A DNA stretch of 64,000 bases, from assembly GCA_026874595.1 (NCBI GenBank), contig CM049322.1, forward strand, positions 45,627,340-45,691,339, read 5' to 3'. Below are positions 38,873 through 52,800 of the stretch, in pieces. The notes under the pieces were generated by a model. It searched no databases, was not told where the DNA came from, and saw nothing but the letters and a program-made list of their open reading frames with translations. How positions within the stretch are numbered: position 1 is the first letter of the stretch; each line of letters begins with the position of its first letter. The position numbers were made by a program, and so were the translations under genes. The DNA comes from Sipunculus nudus (Eukaryota > Annelida > Sipuncula > Golfingiida > Sipunculidae).

Positions 38873-41266
38873 CTGGAAGAAAAAATATATATATATTGCC
38901 AGTTACTCAGTAATTTTGATTTGCAAGTTATGCTGAGGCTAGTGTGCATGAACGAAATGTGATTAAATATTAATGAAAATATTGCTATGGAACAATGTAC
39001 GAAACATCATTAATCACTTAATTGGTCTTTATCGCAAGGATAAGAGTATCAAGCAGATCACACAAAAAATGAAATGAATCTTTCAGTATCACTGTAATTA
39101 TAATGTTTCAAACAAATTATCTACACGTATATATCTAGAAAATAAAATTATCTTCTCTATATAAAAATAGGCCAAAAAAGATCAATAACTCACCACTCGG
39201 TGATCCAGATCCTGAAGTAAATGAAAAATAGGCATTATTTACTTCATCAATAAATATTGATATTAAATAAATTTTTATATTAGATATGCCCAATCTCGTA
39301 TCTGACCTTCATAAACTTAATGTAATCCCTTTGGGCGGTTATAAAGAAAGGCCAGAAAACGTGGATATCACTGCACCCAGGCCACTTGTTTGTTTATATC
39401 AACGTGTTGATAAGATTTGGGTGCCCGTCAAAACAAATTCAACAAGGGCATTTGGAAGCAAGTCATATAAGCAAGAGCCTTGCAAATGGCGTTTTGCAAC
39501 AATTGATCCTTCTGCCTCCGCATATATGCATCCTACTATCTTAGCTTATATGGTTTTACCGTATGTCAACATTGCTATGTTGACAAACATGTTGATGATA
39601 AACCAGTTTATACACCCTTCACAGAGGCCTTACAAGAACTTTAATCACCGGAATTACCCTTAGAAACAAGTTTATACAAACTCCACGAAGGCCTTAAAAG
39701 AACTGTTTATTACCAGAACGCTTACACTTTAAATAATACACAGAGGAAGTCAGAAAATCAAATTAATTCTTTTTCAAAAGGTGAATGGGTACCTTTAATA
39801 TAAATAACATAGATTTTAAACAATGCTTTGTCAAATTGTGAAATTTGTGGACATTGGGTGGCATTCGTTAGATGCCTCATGTGTTCGTCGTTAAATATGA
39901 ACCCATTTTTGAATATATAAATACGTTAAATCAGACGTAGATAAGAGCTTATATAGTGATGGATATCGAGGCGATATTATTGTGGTATAGAAAAAATATA
40001 TTTCACAAATATATTTTAAGGATTACCTTCTGGCTGTAATCTAGGGCAGTCTGAAAGTATAAAATGACAAATCCCGGTATCATCAATTATAATCAATAAT
40101 TAAGGTGACATCCTTTAATACAAATTAAAGAAAAATGGTTTCTCATATACTGGGAAAAAAATCCATTTTATTTTGCCATCTAAGGTGTAGGTGTTGTATG
40201 TAGTAAATAGAAAGACACAGTTGCATTATATTCACTGTGGATCTGGCACATGATACGGAGTAAGGAACGCCATCAATTAATATGTACCATTGAACGATCA
40301 CTTATGTATTAATAAACTTGGGGATATTCGCCGAATAAGTGAATGCGAACTCATGGCGGAGGCTTAAGTCGTTAGAAAACAGATTTCTAGTTTGAAGAAG
40401 TATGAATCACTTTTACACTGCAGGCTTTTTTGGGGTACCTTAATTGCTACATGAATAAAACTGACTTATCCAATTTTTATGGCGCTTAAATCTAGAAGTC
40501 ACTCAATAATTACTCGTCCGAGAATAAGACTTGTACTCACTAACTGTCGCTGCGTTTGGAAACTGGAATTCATTGGAGAGATGGCAAAGGAATTTCAGAG
40601 CAGTTTTCGCCCACGCTTTAGTAGTAGGAGAAACCACAGGAACACGACTCCAGAGTCCAACCTGAGGATTCTCACATACGTCTTTTTGCGGTCCATTACA
40701 ATACCAAACAATGAGGTAGTTGGTGTAATCAGTGTCAAAAATGTTCGCATGTGTAACTGAAACATCAGATTATGAAAATGCTGAATCTCACAGTAGTGCC
40801 ATCTAGAGAGTGAAGAGAGAACTACTTTATTCGTAACCCTGAGACTGTCACTGAAAAATGAGACCAAGGCTCTGATTGGTCAGATAGACTGGTTTATTTT
40901 GTTGGTCAAAGTTTACATTTTGTCAATTGCCTGCACCAGGCTGGGCAAGTTTCTTTCCTTTCTCTTACACCCGTATAAGTTATATTAGTTAAATACTTTG
41001 CTGTGGAAAATAGTTTAAAAAATCATTTGTTTTAACAACATGAAAGAAAGTTTACGATGCGATACCGTTATCATTGTATCTGTCCCGTATCAATTTTCCC
41101 TTAATCTCTTGCATTTCCAGTGTGGCTGGACCAAGCTGACGGCACTCCTGTCCTTGACTGAAGGATAGAGGAATACGTTAGCTTTACATAAACACATAAA
41201 TTTAAACTCTTCAATGGCAAACACACAAATACACATACCCCCCACACACATATATATATGTATATG

Positions 41267-41326
<60 letters not shown>

Positions 41327-41551
41327 TACAATCCTATTACTGGCAGTTTACCTTACTGTGATGTCACTTCACTGGTTCATAAAAATGATAATACACAGAG
41401 AGCTGAGGATCTGCGTTAGCTCAGTGTTAGAGCAAACGACCGGCAATCAGAAATTCATGGGTTCGATTTCCTCTCTCGCTCTATAGCCCTTTCTGTCTGT
41501 CTGTCTGTCTGTCTCTCTCTATTTGTCTCTCTCTCTTTCTCTTTCTCTGTA

Positions 41552-41623
<72 letters not shown>

Positions 41624-42554
41624 CAGATATATTCTCCTGCAACTGCTAGAGTGTTCTCACGTAGGACATGGTATATAAGCATATATGTGTACAAGAGTAT
41701 ATAAGCATATATGTGCGTCACTGAAACAACAGATCATGAAAATGCTGAATCTCACAGTCCCGCCATCTAGAGAGTGAGGAGAGAACTACAATATTCGTAA
41801 CCCTGAGACTGTCACTTTTACAATTTGTCACAATTTGATAGCAACTCCCGGGGTTTTAACTATATATTCATATTTAAATGAAAAACATGTGCAATTATGT
41901 TGTAAAGAGGCTATCAATACGTTAAGTTTACAATCAAATACAGTTTATGTTTCTATCATAACCCGAGATAGTATTTTCTTTGGCCCCTATCAGGAAGCAG
42001 CTATATCCTTTTTGATAAAAAGCATTAATGGTTTTAAATTTAATGTATAACATTTGTAAATTATACTGTAACGCTTATTGATCAACGTGCTCCAAGAATA
42101 GGAACAACTTACGCGACATAATATGTGATATGGGCGTTGACGTCTGCTCTCTCTATGTCAGCGGTCATCCCTAAGAGATCTCTGTCCGGGCTGCGACCTT
42201 CTGGGAGATACAGAACTCTCAGATACCAACGACCCATAACCTGATAAAGATAAATACTTAAAATCCTCGTTATTACGAACACCTTTAGAATCAGTGCCGA
42301 TAAATTAAGTATAGCTTTAGCCCTAACACTCGTTCGAATAAAATATGGAAAGATACATGATTAATACTGAAAATTACTGTCTTTGACTTCACAATAAAAC
42401 TGCTATTTACTGGAAGGTTTCCCACACTATTTATTGCTATAATAATAATAATAAATATTATTATTCAAAATTTGTCATTTATTCCACTGGGTTCTGTGAA
42501 CAATTACACATATAAAATAATTGGAAATGTATATAGTTATGAACATACATTTAC

Positions 42555-42604
<50 letters not shown>

Positions 42605-45276
42605 ATGGTGATAAAATATCGAATATTTTGAAGCATATAAAATTAAAACATAAGACATTTTAGTAACTGCGAAGTTTGTGAGTAGGGAAGAAAGAACAGT
42701 ATGATTCCATGTTACTGTGTGTAGTATAAAGGTTTTTAGTAAAAACATAAAAAAAATAAAATCTGATAATTTACAAAATTCTTAACGCTTCGAGTCTTTT
42801 CTACAATAACAGAACTGCTTCGTAGTCATACTGTTGGAGCATCATTTTCTAAAACCCCCTGTCCGCCTTTAATGTTTAGCTTTAGAAAATACGATCACAC
42901 GAAATCCGTTGGGCAATTTACCATCCATGTAAAACACCTCTGTCCTTGTTATAATTATCCTAACTGGTATATAGCCCGTCCAATGGCGGGTGCCTCTTTA
43001 TAAAGATTTGCCTCAAAGAACGAAAACAAATTACACTCGGCATCCCAGTGTAGTTTTTTTGTTGGATGAGGGCACGGTCATGCGTAAAGTATAGGTATAA
43101 TTGACCCAATCTCTCAGGTGATATATTTCTTCCTTGATTTAGTCAAAGGAGTACGTTCGTCTCTTATTTCGGTGGCATTGTTAAACCCTGACCTCGTAAA
43201 TAATTAAAAACCTCACACGGAGACTACCAATTTGCGCATTGACTGCACCGTGAATGAATTTTTGGTATACTGATTCATAGTTAATTTATGTGTACATAAC
43301 AGTCAACACGCATCTACAGTTGACACTCAAATTAATAAAAGAAATTGACGGATTAGATAACTTACCTTCATTATGTCATAGGTATTGAAATACGGATGAA
43401 TTTGGCGTTGCAAGCATCCGCTTTACAAAGAGAAATAAAACGAAATAATAAATAAGACAAAATATATAATTTAACAAAATAAGAACTGAACAATTAATTA
43501 AGCAAATAATAGAATACATATTAAATATTGTAGTCCTTGTTTTGTCACATACGTCTCAGAATTGCATGTGTAACGGAATGTAGAGTTTTTAGTTAAGTTC
43601 CGTTCGAAACCTTAAGATTAATCTGTTTACTGTATATTCTCATTTCTTACAGAAAAAAAGATAAAAAATGTCCATAAATGTTCCGCGTTTCTTATACCCG
43701 GCACTAGGTCGTGTATGTTTGTGACTAAAGCATTTAATCATTGTCATTTTGCTCTTATAAGATAATGTGTTTTTCTTTTAATTACATCACATTCCAGTTT
43801 TGCTCATGTATTAACCAGAAACCGCATCACAAAGTATAAAAAATTTATATTTGATGGTGAACAACACTCCTTCCTAGTATAAATTATACTGCGAAGGTTT
43901 TGGTTTAATAATATGCCTATTGTCAACAGGCTGTATATTTTGCCGTTTGTGAGGTTTGTTGGCGTGGTACATATCAGCTGATAAATGAAATGTCAAGTGT
44001 GCCCTCTAGGCAATATTTACTTTCCAAAATTAAACATTGGATGGCTCGACAACTATTTACGTATGTTTATTTTGTAAGAGAGTAAGCCTCTTGAAATGTA
44101 CATTACACAGAAGATCATAACTAAAAGAAAAAAAAATGATTTTTGTATCGCGATTCTGTGATGATTTTTAATAAATACACCTAATTTGCATCAAAGAACC
44201 TTAACTTTATATGTGACCTCACATTGCTTATACTCCCATCTGTTAAAGCCCGATATTAACCAGGTTTTCTCAAATTCTTGACTTGAGTTAATGACTATCC
44301 TAGCTATATCGTGCAAGGCCAAAACCTTTCTGGGAACGCCAATGTCAATAGATAATAAAGGCTGTTTCAAAATATTGAAATTTTGAAATGAAATAGATGA
44401 AATAGCTATTCGATTTAACATTGTAGATGCTACACCAATCTTAGCGTAAAGAGAACAAGGCGTCGCCCAACGTTGCTTGGAGCCGCCTTTGTCCCTAAAT
44501 GAGAATCCGTATAAACAAGCAGATCAGCAGCACCATTGTTCATCTTTTGACCAACGCCTGAATATCCCGGACACCAGCATACAATCAGTTAATCCCCGTC
44601 TAGAATCCTTACAACGAATGACATGGATGCGAATCATAATTTTCAGAATCAACCACGTGCAAGATCGGTCATACAACGATACATGGTAAATTCTGATCTA
44701 GTATCCGTAGTCGTCGAGAGTATATGACTGATATGTACATTTATGACTGGCATTTCGATTGCTGTAACAGAGCTTAAACCATAACCCAATTCAACTCTGA
44801 TTAAGGCAAGGCGATAATTTGGTAAAATATTGCATTTTAGTATTGGAAGAAAGGAACTAGGGAAAGTGGTAAACTTACCGTTTGGTACCTTGTCCTCCAT
44901 ACAACCTGAGAGATTAAAACAGTAAGGGTTATATATGACGAAATATAATTTGATATCCCAGTGGATAGCTTAAAGTATTTCTTTTAAGTGAACCTAAAAG
45001 GAACTGACATAATATATGATAATCCAGAAATCAAGTATCAGTGATCAGTGAATGTAAATTTACGTAAATTTACCTAACCTCATTATAATTAGAGTTTTTA
45101 GATATAAGTTTAAGCATAAAGGTTATATCATAATAGTAATTAACTCTTATTATTTTATGATAAAATTGGATGTAATTAACAGAGGAGGACAATAAAGGAA
45201 TGATGGAAATAATGATGTTCGGAAATGCACACTAGACGACAGATATTCGGAGACAGAGAAGCACTTGAATGCAGCT

Positions 45277-45330
<54 letters not shown>

Positions 45331-46812
45331 GGGGAGGGGAGGAGTAGGATACTAAATAACAGTTCAGACACACATCCAATATCAACTAACCTGTTGTGAC
45401 AGTTTCGTCCGATTTCCTCAGACTGTGATGACTCATTACCGCTGGCCACTAGGTAGCGCTTTAGGTGCGCGTAGCGAGTCGTAGAAATGCGGCAGGTCTA
45501 TTTTAACCGCTGACGTTAACAACGAAACTGTCACAATATGTGAGCTGATAAAGTATGTGTATTTAACTTAAACTAGCATTCAAATAATTCAGTTGAAGGC
45601 ATCTATATGGAGAGAGGGAGAGAGAAAGACAGAAAGAGAGAGAGCGGAGATAAACATGCGTAGGTAAATATACAGGTATTACACAATTTACAATAATTTA
45701 TCTTGGATATGCCAGAAGTGGACATGGAGGACTGTATACAATATATATGTTGACAGACAGAGAGACACGTACTATCGTAGGACGCTGACTGGTAGACGTA
45801 GTTGACGGACGGCAAACACAGCGTATCTCTGAGTGACGTAGCTGTGGCCAGCTCCGTGTCTTCCATGATCATTATACGACTGACAATATCAACCTGAGGC
45901 CGCGAGCAAACCCTGTCTTTCATGTACGCCGACTGGCAAAAGTAGGCCACCCAGAAAGTGCTGAAACTGCCACCAGGAGAATACATAGTGCCAACTGTAA
46001 ATATACCAATATTCATGTCAATTGAACATTTACCAAGATGTTTGTAATTAGCGGGGGTTACAGGAACCGCAACCCCTCCATCCCCATCCCGCAAACACCT
46101 GCAAATGAGCGATAATTGAAAGTGTGCTACGAATTTAGCTTAATCAAAATAAATTTCAGGTACAATACCTGTCACCTATGGTTATTGTTCTGCGATAAGA
46201 GCAGTCTTATAATATCAACCATGTTTCAGATTTAGCCAGAGCATTGAGAGAAAGAAATAAAAGAGGGGAAAAGAATGATAGAAATTCCTCACACACAAAA
46301 TGATCCAAGTACTAATATAAAAAAATACTCTACTCCTGTAAACCTCCACTCCAGGCGTAGGAGGCTTAGAATGATTTCTTTAAAAATGCTTCAGATTATG
46401 TTCAGGGTGCATGTTTTGTTGGTATTAGAGGATTAGCCTTACATTTCATGTTTAACACTCTAATGCCCTACATTGCCTTAATTATATCACATCTGAAGCT
46501 GTCCTCATGAACAAGATAGGTGGGAAGTGGGTTCACAAAAAAAGTTTTTCAGGAAACGCTACTCCTTTTATGTTTCAGAGAAAATATAACGAGCGATCAT
46601 CACATAGTTATTTTGAATTGTGACGCGATTGTTTTTTCATATCAAATATACACTTAGGGAATAGTACTGTGTATAATTTCTTTTTTCAAAATGCAGCAAT
46701 AGGTACATATATATTCTCACTGTCATTTGACAAACCGACAGCCTTCCTATCTAGAAAAAAAAAGATTTACAAGTGGTGTGTAATTATCGAGTCAGGAAAC
46801 ACATACACACAG

Positions 46813-46846
<34 letters not shown>

Positions 46847-49800
46847 TCATGGGTTGATTCATATGCATTCCGCTTTGCCAGACTGTGCATTGACAGTAAA
46901 TGTCACGTGACCTGATGCCTAGTGTATTAAACGAGGATTGGTATCTGAGAAGATTTGACAAGCGGTGATCAAGATTGTGTTTACGTCACTAACCTAATGA
47001 TGAATCGCCATACAGGGACGCCTCTCTGGGTTCATCTGGGTTTAGAGAAATCCGCCTCGTTCTGGTCTTCCTACATTTTCCGTTGAACTCACTGAATATG
47101 AAAAAATTACGACCATTTTTCACAATCCCAATCCTTTTCTGCTCTTCATATCATACCTTGCTTAAACAACCACCTCCAAAATGCTACAATTTTTATCAAG
47201 GTCCCGTTAGTGGTTATAATTTCGAGGTTCACTGTAATACAGTACATCTTTATTGAATTTTATTTGCATTTCAAAGAGATGGAAACGTACAACGTATGAC
47301 TGCTGACCCCAACCAAATCAAGAAGAAAATCAGAAGAAAATCAATATAATTAATATGTTAGTATACGATGATATAAATAGGAGGTTATGATATTTCCTAA
47401 ATTTGCACAAGCCACTGAACACGACCGAGTTGACTTATCCCATTCAGCCTCTCGCCTGGAGAGCCGGGTGTCCCTTCCGGAAGAAATTCTGATACCGTTA
47501 GAGGAAGAGGCATAACTGATATGAGACCTTGGTATATCATTCCAGGAAAAATGTCACAGGAAATATTATAAATATCAATCCCCTTCCTCCTTTAATTCAC
47601 ATGTGACGCCATACAAGACTGTTAAAACCCAAAAGTGGACATTCAAAGGTGCCCATTCACCTACCTTCTGAAAAAGAATTATGTAATTTCTGGCTCCTCT
47701 TTGTGTAAATTGATACTCTTAGGGTAATTTTAGTTATGAAAACCTCTTATAACTTCTTCGTGAAGGATGTATGAACTTCTTTATCAACAACATGATTGTA
47801 ATCACAGCAATGTTGACAAACAGGAAAAACATGTAACATGTCATTTGTTGTAAAAAGCCAGTTGAAAAGCTCTGGCTTATTTGATTTGGCGCCAGATGCC
47901 CTTGTTGCATTTGTTTTTGCTTATGTTGTCGGGCCCTACACATTATAAACACATTGATATAAACACCACAAGTAGCCTGTGTGCGGTGATATGCACGTTT
48001 CCTGGTCTTTTTTATTAAATATTCATGGAATTAATTTAGTTTATAAAAGTCAGATATAAGATAAAGTACAGTATGCAGTGTCAGCTATTTTGATCCATCA
48101 GGATTGTCGTGCCTAACTGGAGTTTTTTGGCAAACGTGTCAAATTTGGGGTGCTAATTCCAAAAATACCAGGTGCTTTTTTTTAAGACAAGTCTTCAAGC
48201 GACATTTTGAATTTCAAAATGGCTGCCCCTTTAATATAGTTTGCCGTATATCTGGACTTCTGAGCACCGTAGAAGGATACAAATGGTAGAAACATCCATG
48301 TTTGCGATACAAGGAATTCCGTTAGAACCATTCCCATGATTTCTAAATAATTGACTAGATCACCATACTGAATTTCAAAATGACCGCCTTTTTTTATTAA
48401 ACTTTTGCTTATATCAGTTCTTTTGAGCACCGTAGAAGAATACAAGTGGTAGCAACATTGTTTCTGATGCCAACATGTAAATCCAAGCAATTGCCAATTT
48501 TTTTTACAAGTATGGCTTGGTCATCGCCATGTTGAATGTTAAAATGGCCACCATTTTTATCCGCATTTTTTTTTATATTGGAATAAGGTATATACAATGG
48601 ATCCCCACAATTACGACAACATTTAGGACAAACCAAAGTGGTTGTAATTTGAGTGTGGTTGTATTCATAAAGTTCTCAGATACCTGGATCATATATTCGG
48701 GACCAGAAAAGATGGACTTAATTGGCAATCTTTAGGACAAACCAAAGTGGTTGTAATTTGAGGGTGGTTGTATTTATAGAATTCTTAGATACCCGGATCA
48801 TATATTCGGGACCAGAAAACATTGACGTCACTGTGTTAGAGGTCGCAGTTGTGCGGTTGCTGATAGGTAGGGTCCACCTGGACAAGATTTTTAAACAGGT
48901 AGGTTTCATAAAACCCTATCTGTGCTTGTTTTTTTTTATTTGAGTTTGGCATCAGATAGCAACTGTCTGTTGTGCAGGTAGTTCAAGACTCCAATCCATT
49001 GTCAATAAGATGAATAAATTTCCGGTCCTAACTCCTTGTACCAACTGCAAGTTATTGATAATATCATTAAGATGCGGTATGTTTGGTCCTGAATCCTAAT
49101 ACCGTTTGCCAGTTAGCCATTTTGGACATAAACTCCGAATGTGTGGTTTTGATGCACCAAGGCTTTATCAGTTGAATCTGATTAACTTGAAGGTTCATTT
49201 TTGGACTTTTGATTTGCCTGAATACGACATTGTTGACAGCTGACATAAGAAGAATACCATTAGAGGAGAAGGGATATCTTAAGAAACAGAAAACTTGTTA
49301 CTACAAAATGTCTCAAGTCCTGAGCTTAACTTTCTCCATTCGATCCCAAATGGATATCTCTGCTTTGGATACAAGTAATCCTTCTCCCCTATCACTAACT
49401 GGTTGCTGAAGTGAACTGTCCTCCTCTACCGACCTGTCATCTATATACTTTGCGACAACGTGAAGTGAACCAAAAAAAACAATCAAACATATAGCTCACA
49501 AACTCTTACTAGGTTGCCTTTCCATGTTGATGACTGCAGCTAGAATGTCCTATCCTAAAAGTCAGGACCAAGGGTCATTACTGTTATGTTAAAAGGACCA
49601 GGAATTTGGCAAGACACAAAGATGTATAGCCAGTGCTCGTTTGGTTGAAGGTCTCCCTAACAAAGTGGCAATAACTTCACTTTGAATCCATCGCTGTTGT
49701 GACTGCATTATTTCGAATTATGAGTTGGCAAGACACAAAGATGTATAGCCAGTGCTCGTTTGGTTGAAGGTCTCCCTAACAATGTGGCAATAACTTCACT

Positions 49801-52800
49801 TTGAATCCATTGCTGTTGTGACTGCATTATTTCGAATTATGAGTTGCTCTAGCGACAATCCACCAATACCTCAATTATACATTATCAGCAATGTGGCCTG
49901 CTGAAACATCTTTGGAGCATCCTTGCAGCATGCAATTTTGAAAACAATTATCCTGAAGTGCCATGCACTCCGCAGTAAACGAAAAACGAGGTATTCTTAC
50001 TTGGCAGTTGTCTTAAAAGCAGAGCACAATTCCTTGTTACACTTGATCAAGACCTTAAGATTTTAGGCTTAACACAATGTCTCCTCTAAGGAAATGTTTT
50101 CTTAATCGTTGACATTCATTTTCATACAGTTTATTTATTTATAAGTAAGGTGAGGAAATTAGGAAATTTTAAAAATACCTTTACATTGCATTAAATCACA
50201 AGTCAAAGTGATTTGGGATATAGGTCATTTGTAAAATAAGCATTTCGGTTGAATTCACCTTGCAAATGCTAGTCATGCAGTAAACTAGATCCTCTTCACC
50301 ATGAATATGCATGGATTTTAGCATTGATTATAGATATGTATGTTTCTCTAAAGGACTCCCATTGAGAGATACCAGCACAGACCAAAATATATAATCTGAA
50401 ACATGACCAAATTTTTTTAATTTTTAATCAATACAATCCATGATATCACAGGCATATGTAATTACCCTATATTAATTGCTCTAGGTTGCTCACAAAAGTT
50501 TATTTTGAAATCCAATATGTTTTAGATAATAATTTGAAACAAATTTGACCATGGTTTTAATGGATTCGCTGGTATCACAATCATGGATGTTGCTTCCAAT
50601 TTAAAATCTTATCACATGCACATATAAGCAAATTCGGATAGAAAATTGCGGCCGTTTTGAAATTAAATAGGGCGGCCAAACTATACTTCTATATATTACA
50701 AGACATGTTTTGATTTATATGTTAGTATTACAAACACGGATGTTGTAACTACGGCGATTACCGAAAATAAATATAAGCAAAAGTCTGTTAAAAAATGACG
50801 GCAATGTTGAATATCAATATGGCGGCCTAATCAAATTATCGGAACCATGGATGTTCCTACCATTTGTATTCTTCTACGGTGCTCACAAGAAAATATATGA
50901 TCAAAAGTGTGTTAAAAAATTGCGTCCATTTTGAAATTCAACATGGCGGCCTAATAGAATTAGTAGCAAGTATGGCAATGGTTTTAATGGAATCCCTGAT
51001 ATCGAAAACGTGGGTGTCGCTGCCAGTTATACTGCTCCACATTGCTCAGATCTCCAGATTAAAAACAAAATATAAGAAAAATGGCCGCCTATTTGAAATT
51101 CGATAGGCGGCTGAAGACTTGACTGATAAAAATGGCATCTGATTTTTTTTTTTAATCAGCACCCCAAAAAAGACAAAGTTAGTCAATTAAAATTCATTTT
51201 TTGGCACGAAATCCAGTTGGAATGCACAACAGACTGTACTAACAGTTGATTTGGCCCCTTTAAGAAGCCGGGGCACAGTGCAGTTGCGTGACAAAAGTTT
51301 GCAGACCCCACTGCCAAGTATAATATGGATGTACTCACAGGTCAGTCACGTTAAGAAACAACACTCCTTTATCGTCATACATGTCGTAAACTGTCCCATG
51401 CCATTCACCAGGGACCACCGTAAGTCTCTCTACAGCATACCATCGTCCAATGCACTAAAGTAGAAAAAACAATATATACTTTCCCATCATAATCACACAA
51501 AAGACACCTGTTATAAGAGATTGATATAAATGTTCGGGTCAGTTATTGACCGAACAAGATGTTTTTTGTTATAAACCAGAAGGTAAAAATAAGTAAAACA
51601 AAACTTCTAATCACCAAAGCCTTCTTGTCTGAATGCCTGCCCAGTATTTCGGTCATCGAGATTTCCAAATCATTGGGATATTTCAGCCATGTAGCAGAAT
51701 GGACTTAAGACCTGCTATTTAATCTATCTTGGGATAGAGAGTTAAGTGCAAATAGAAAGTGTATCGTTGAAGTTTATACCGGATCTACGGTTTTTTCTAG
51801 ACCATGCCTTTTTCCTAAAAATTATATTATTGTATTTTAAATAAAGACATGATCTGCAACAATGTTCTTATTAAATATTATTTAAAACATGTCCTTTATT
51901 CTTTAAGTCATAATAAACATAATATTTATTTTAAAAAATCCTTTATTGAAATTGTTTTATTAATTAATATTTCATCTCATATAATTTACCAAAATTGATC
52001 ATAAATATGGTTTCAGTAAAACAGCGATATAAAATTTATTTATATGGATATAAAAAAGTATTTATAATTACTTATGCTTAGCGCTCCTTGGCTCTGAGGT
52101 TAGCGTTGGCATGTCTGAAGTGGTGGAGTATATTAATTGTATATTGAAAATACAATATATTAATAATGAAAATCATAGACTTTGATTCCATTCCTGAGAT
52201 GATATATAAAATGTTTGTAAAAATTAGCCAAACTTTGAATACCCTCCTACGACTGCAAGTCACCCCCCTTCTTGAAGATATATTGACACCACTATTCAAA
52301 CACCAGTATAACACATGCTTGCATTAACTAGTTGTTTAAGAACCGTTTAAGCCTTGGGCGGGTGTTTTGCACAGGGACTTTTCGGACTATGACATGCTGG
52401 ACATGACACGATAGTTCGGCCAGGTAAATATTATTATCATGAATAATCAATTCAAAATATTATTATTAATTGAGCATGACAATGTAGATTTTTCGTATAA
52501 GCCTCATATGTATAGGATTTCAAAATGCGAATTTAATATAAAGATTATTTTTAGCAATGGCCATCATAATGTACTTTTAAAATAATACTTCTATTTTTTC
52601 TATTTCATTTGATTGCATTTTATGCTTAGGAATACTTCTTGAAAATAGTGGTATTTTCCCTTTTTTATGACAAATTTTAGCTGAATGATACCGTGTTGTT
52701 TTAGAATTCAACAGTTTCTTGAAATGAGTCAGATACTGACTAATGATAATCATGAGTTTGAACATATTAAATAATGAACCAGTTTAAAACTCCAGACATT

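Larger units (their letters stand above)
43660..51470. repeat. Segmental duplication, proximal copy
   Basis: Sequence from about 43.66k on is repeated from about 56.455k, offset 12.8 kb at the left edge and 12.5 kb at exon 2. It carries gene B exons 2-5, intronic repeats and the fold-back-like element. If the unit is the 43.66-56.45k interval, exon 1B and the 51.5-56.4k sequence should reappear beyond 64k. Confidence 0.85.

Noticed and set aside
39286-39663. A 125-codon open frame on the plus strand.
   Set aside because: It sits in a dispersed repeat whose other three copies do not keep the frame.
45150-45449. Ser/Leu-rich frames, and Tyr/Ile-rich frames elsewhere.
   Set aside because: They are translations of (AG)n and (TA)n tracts.
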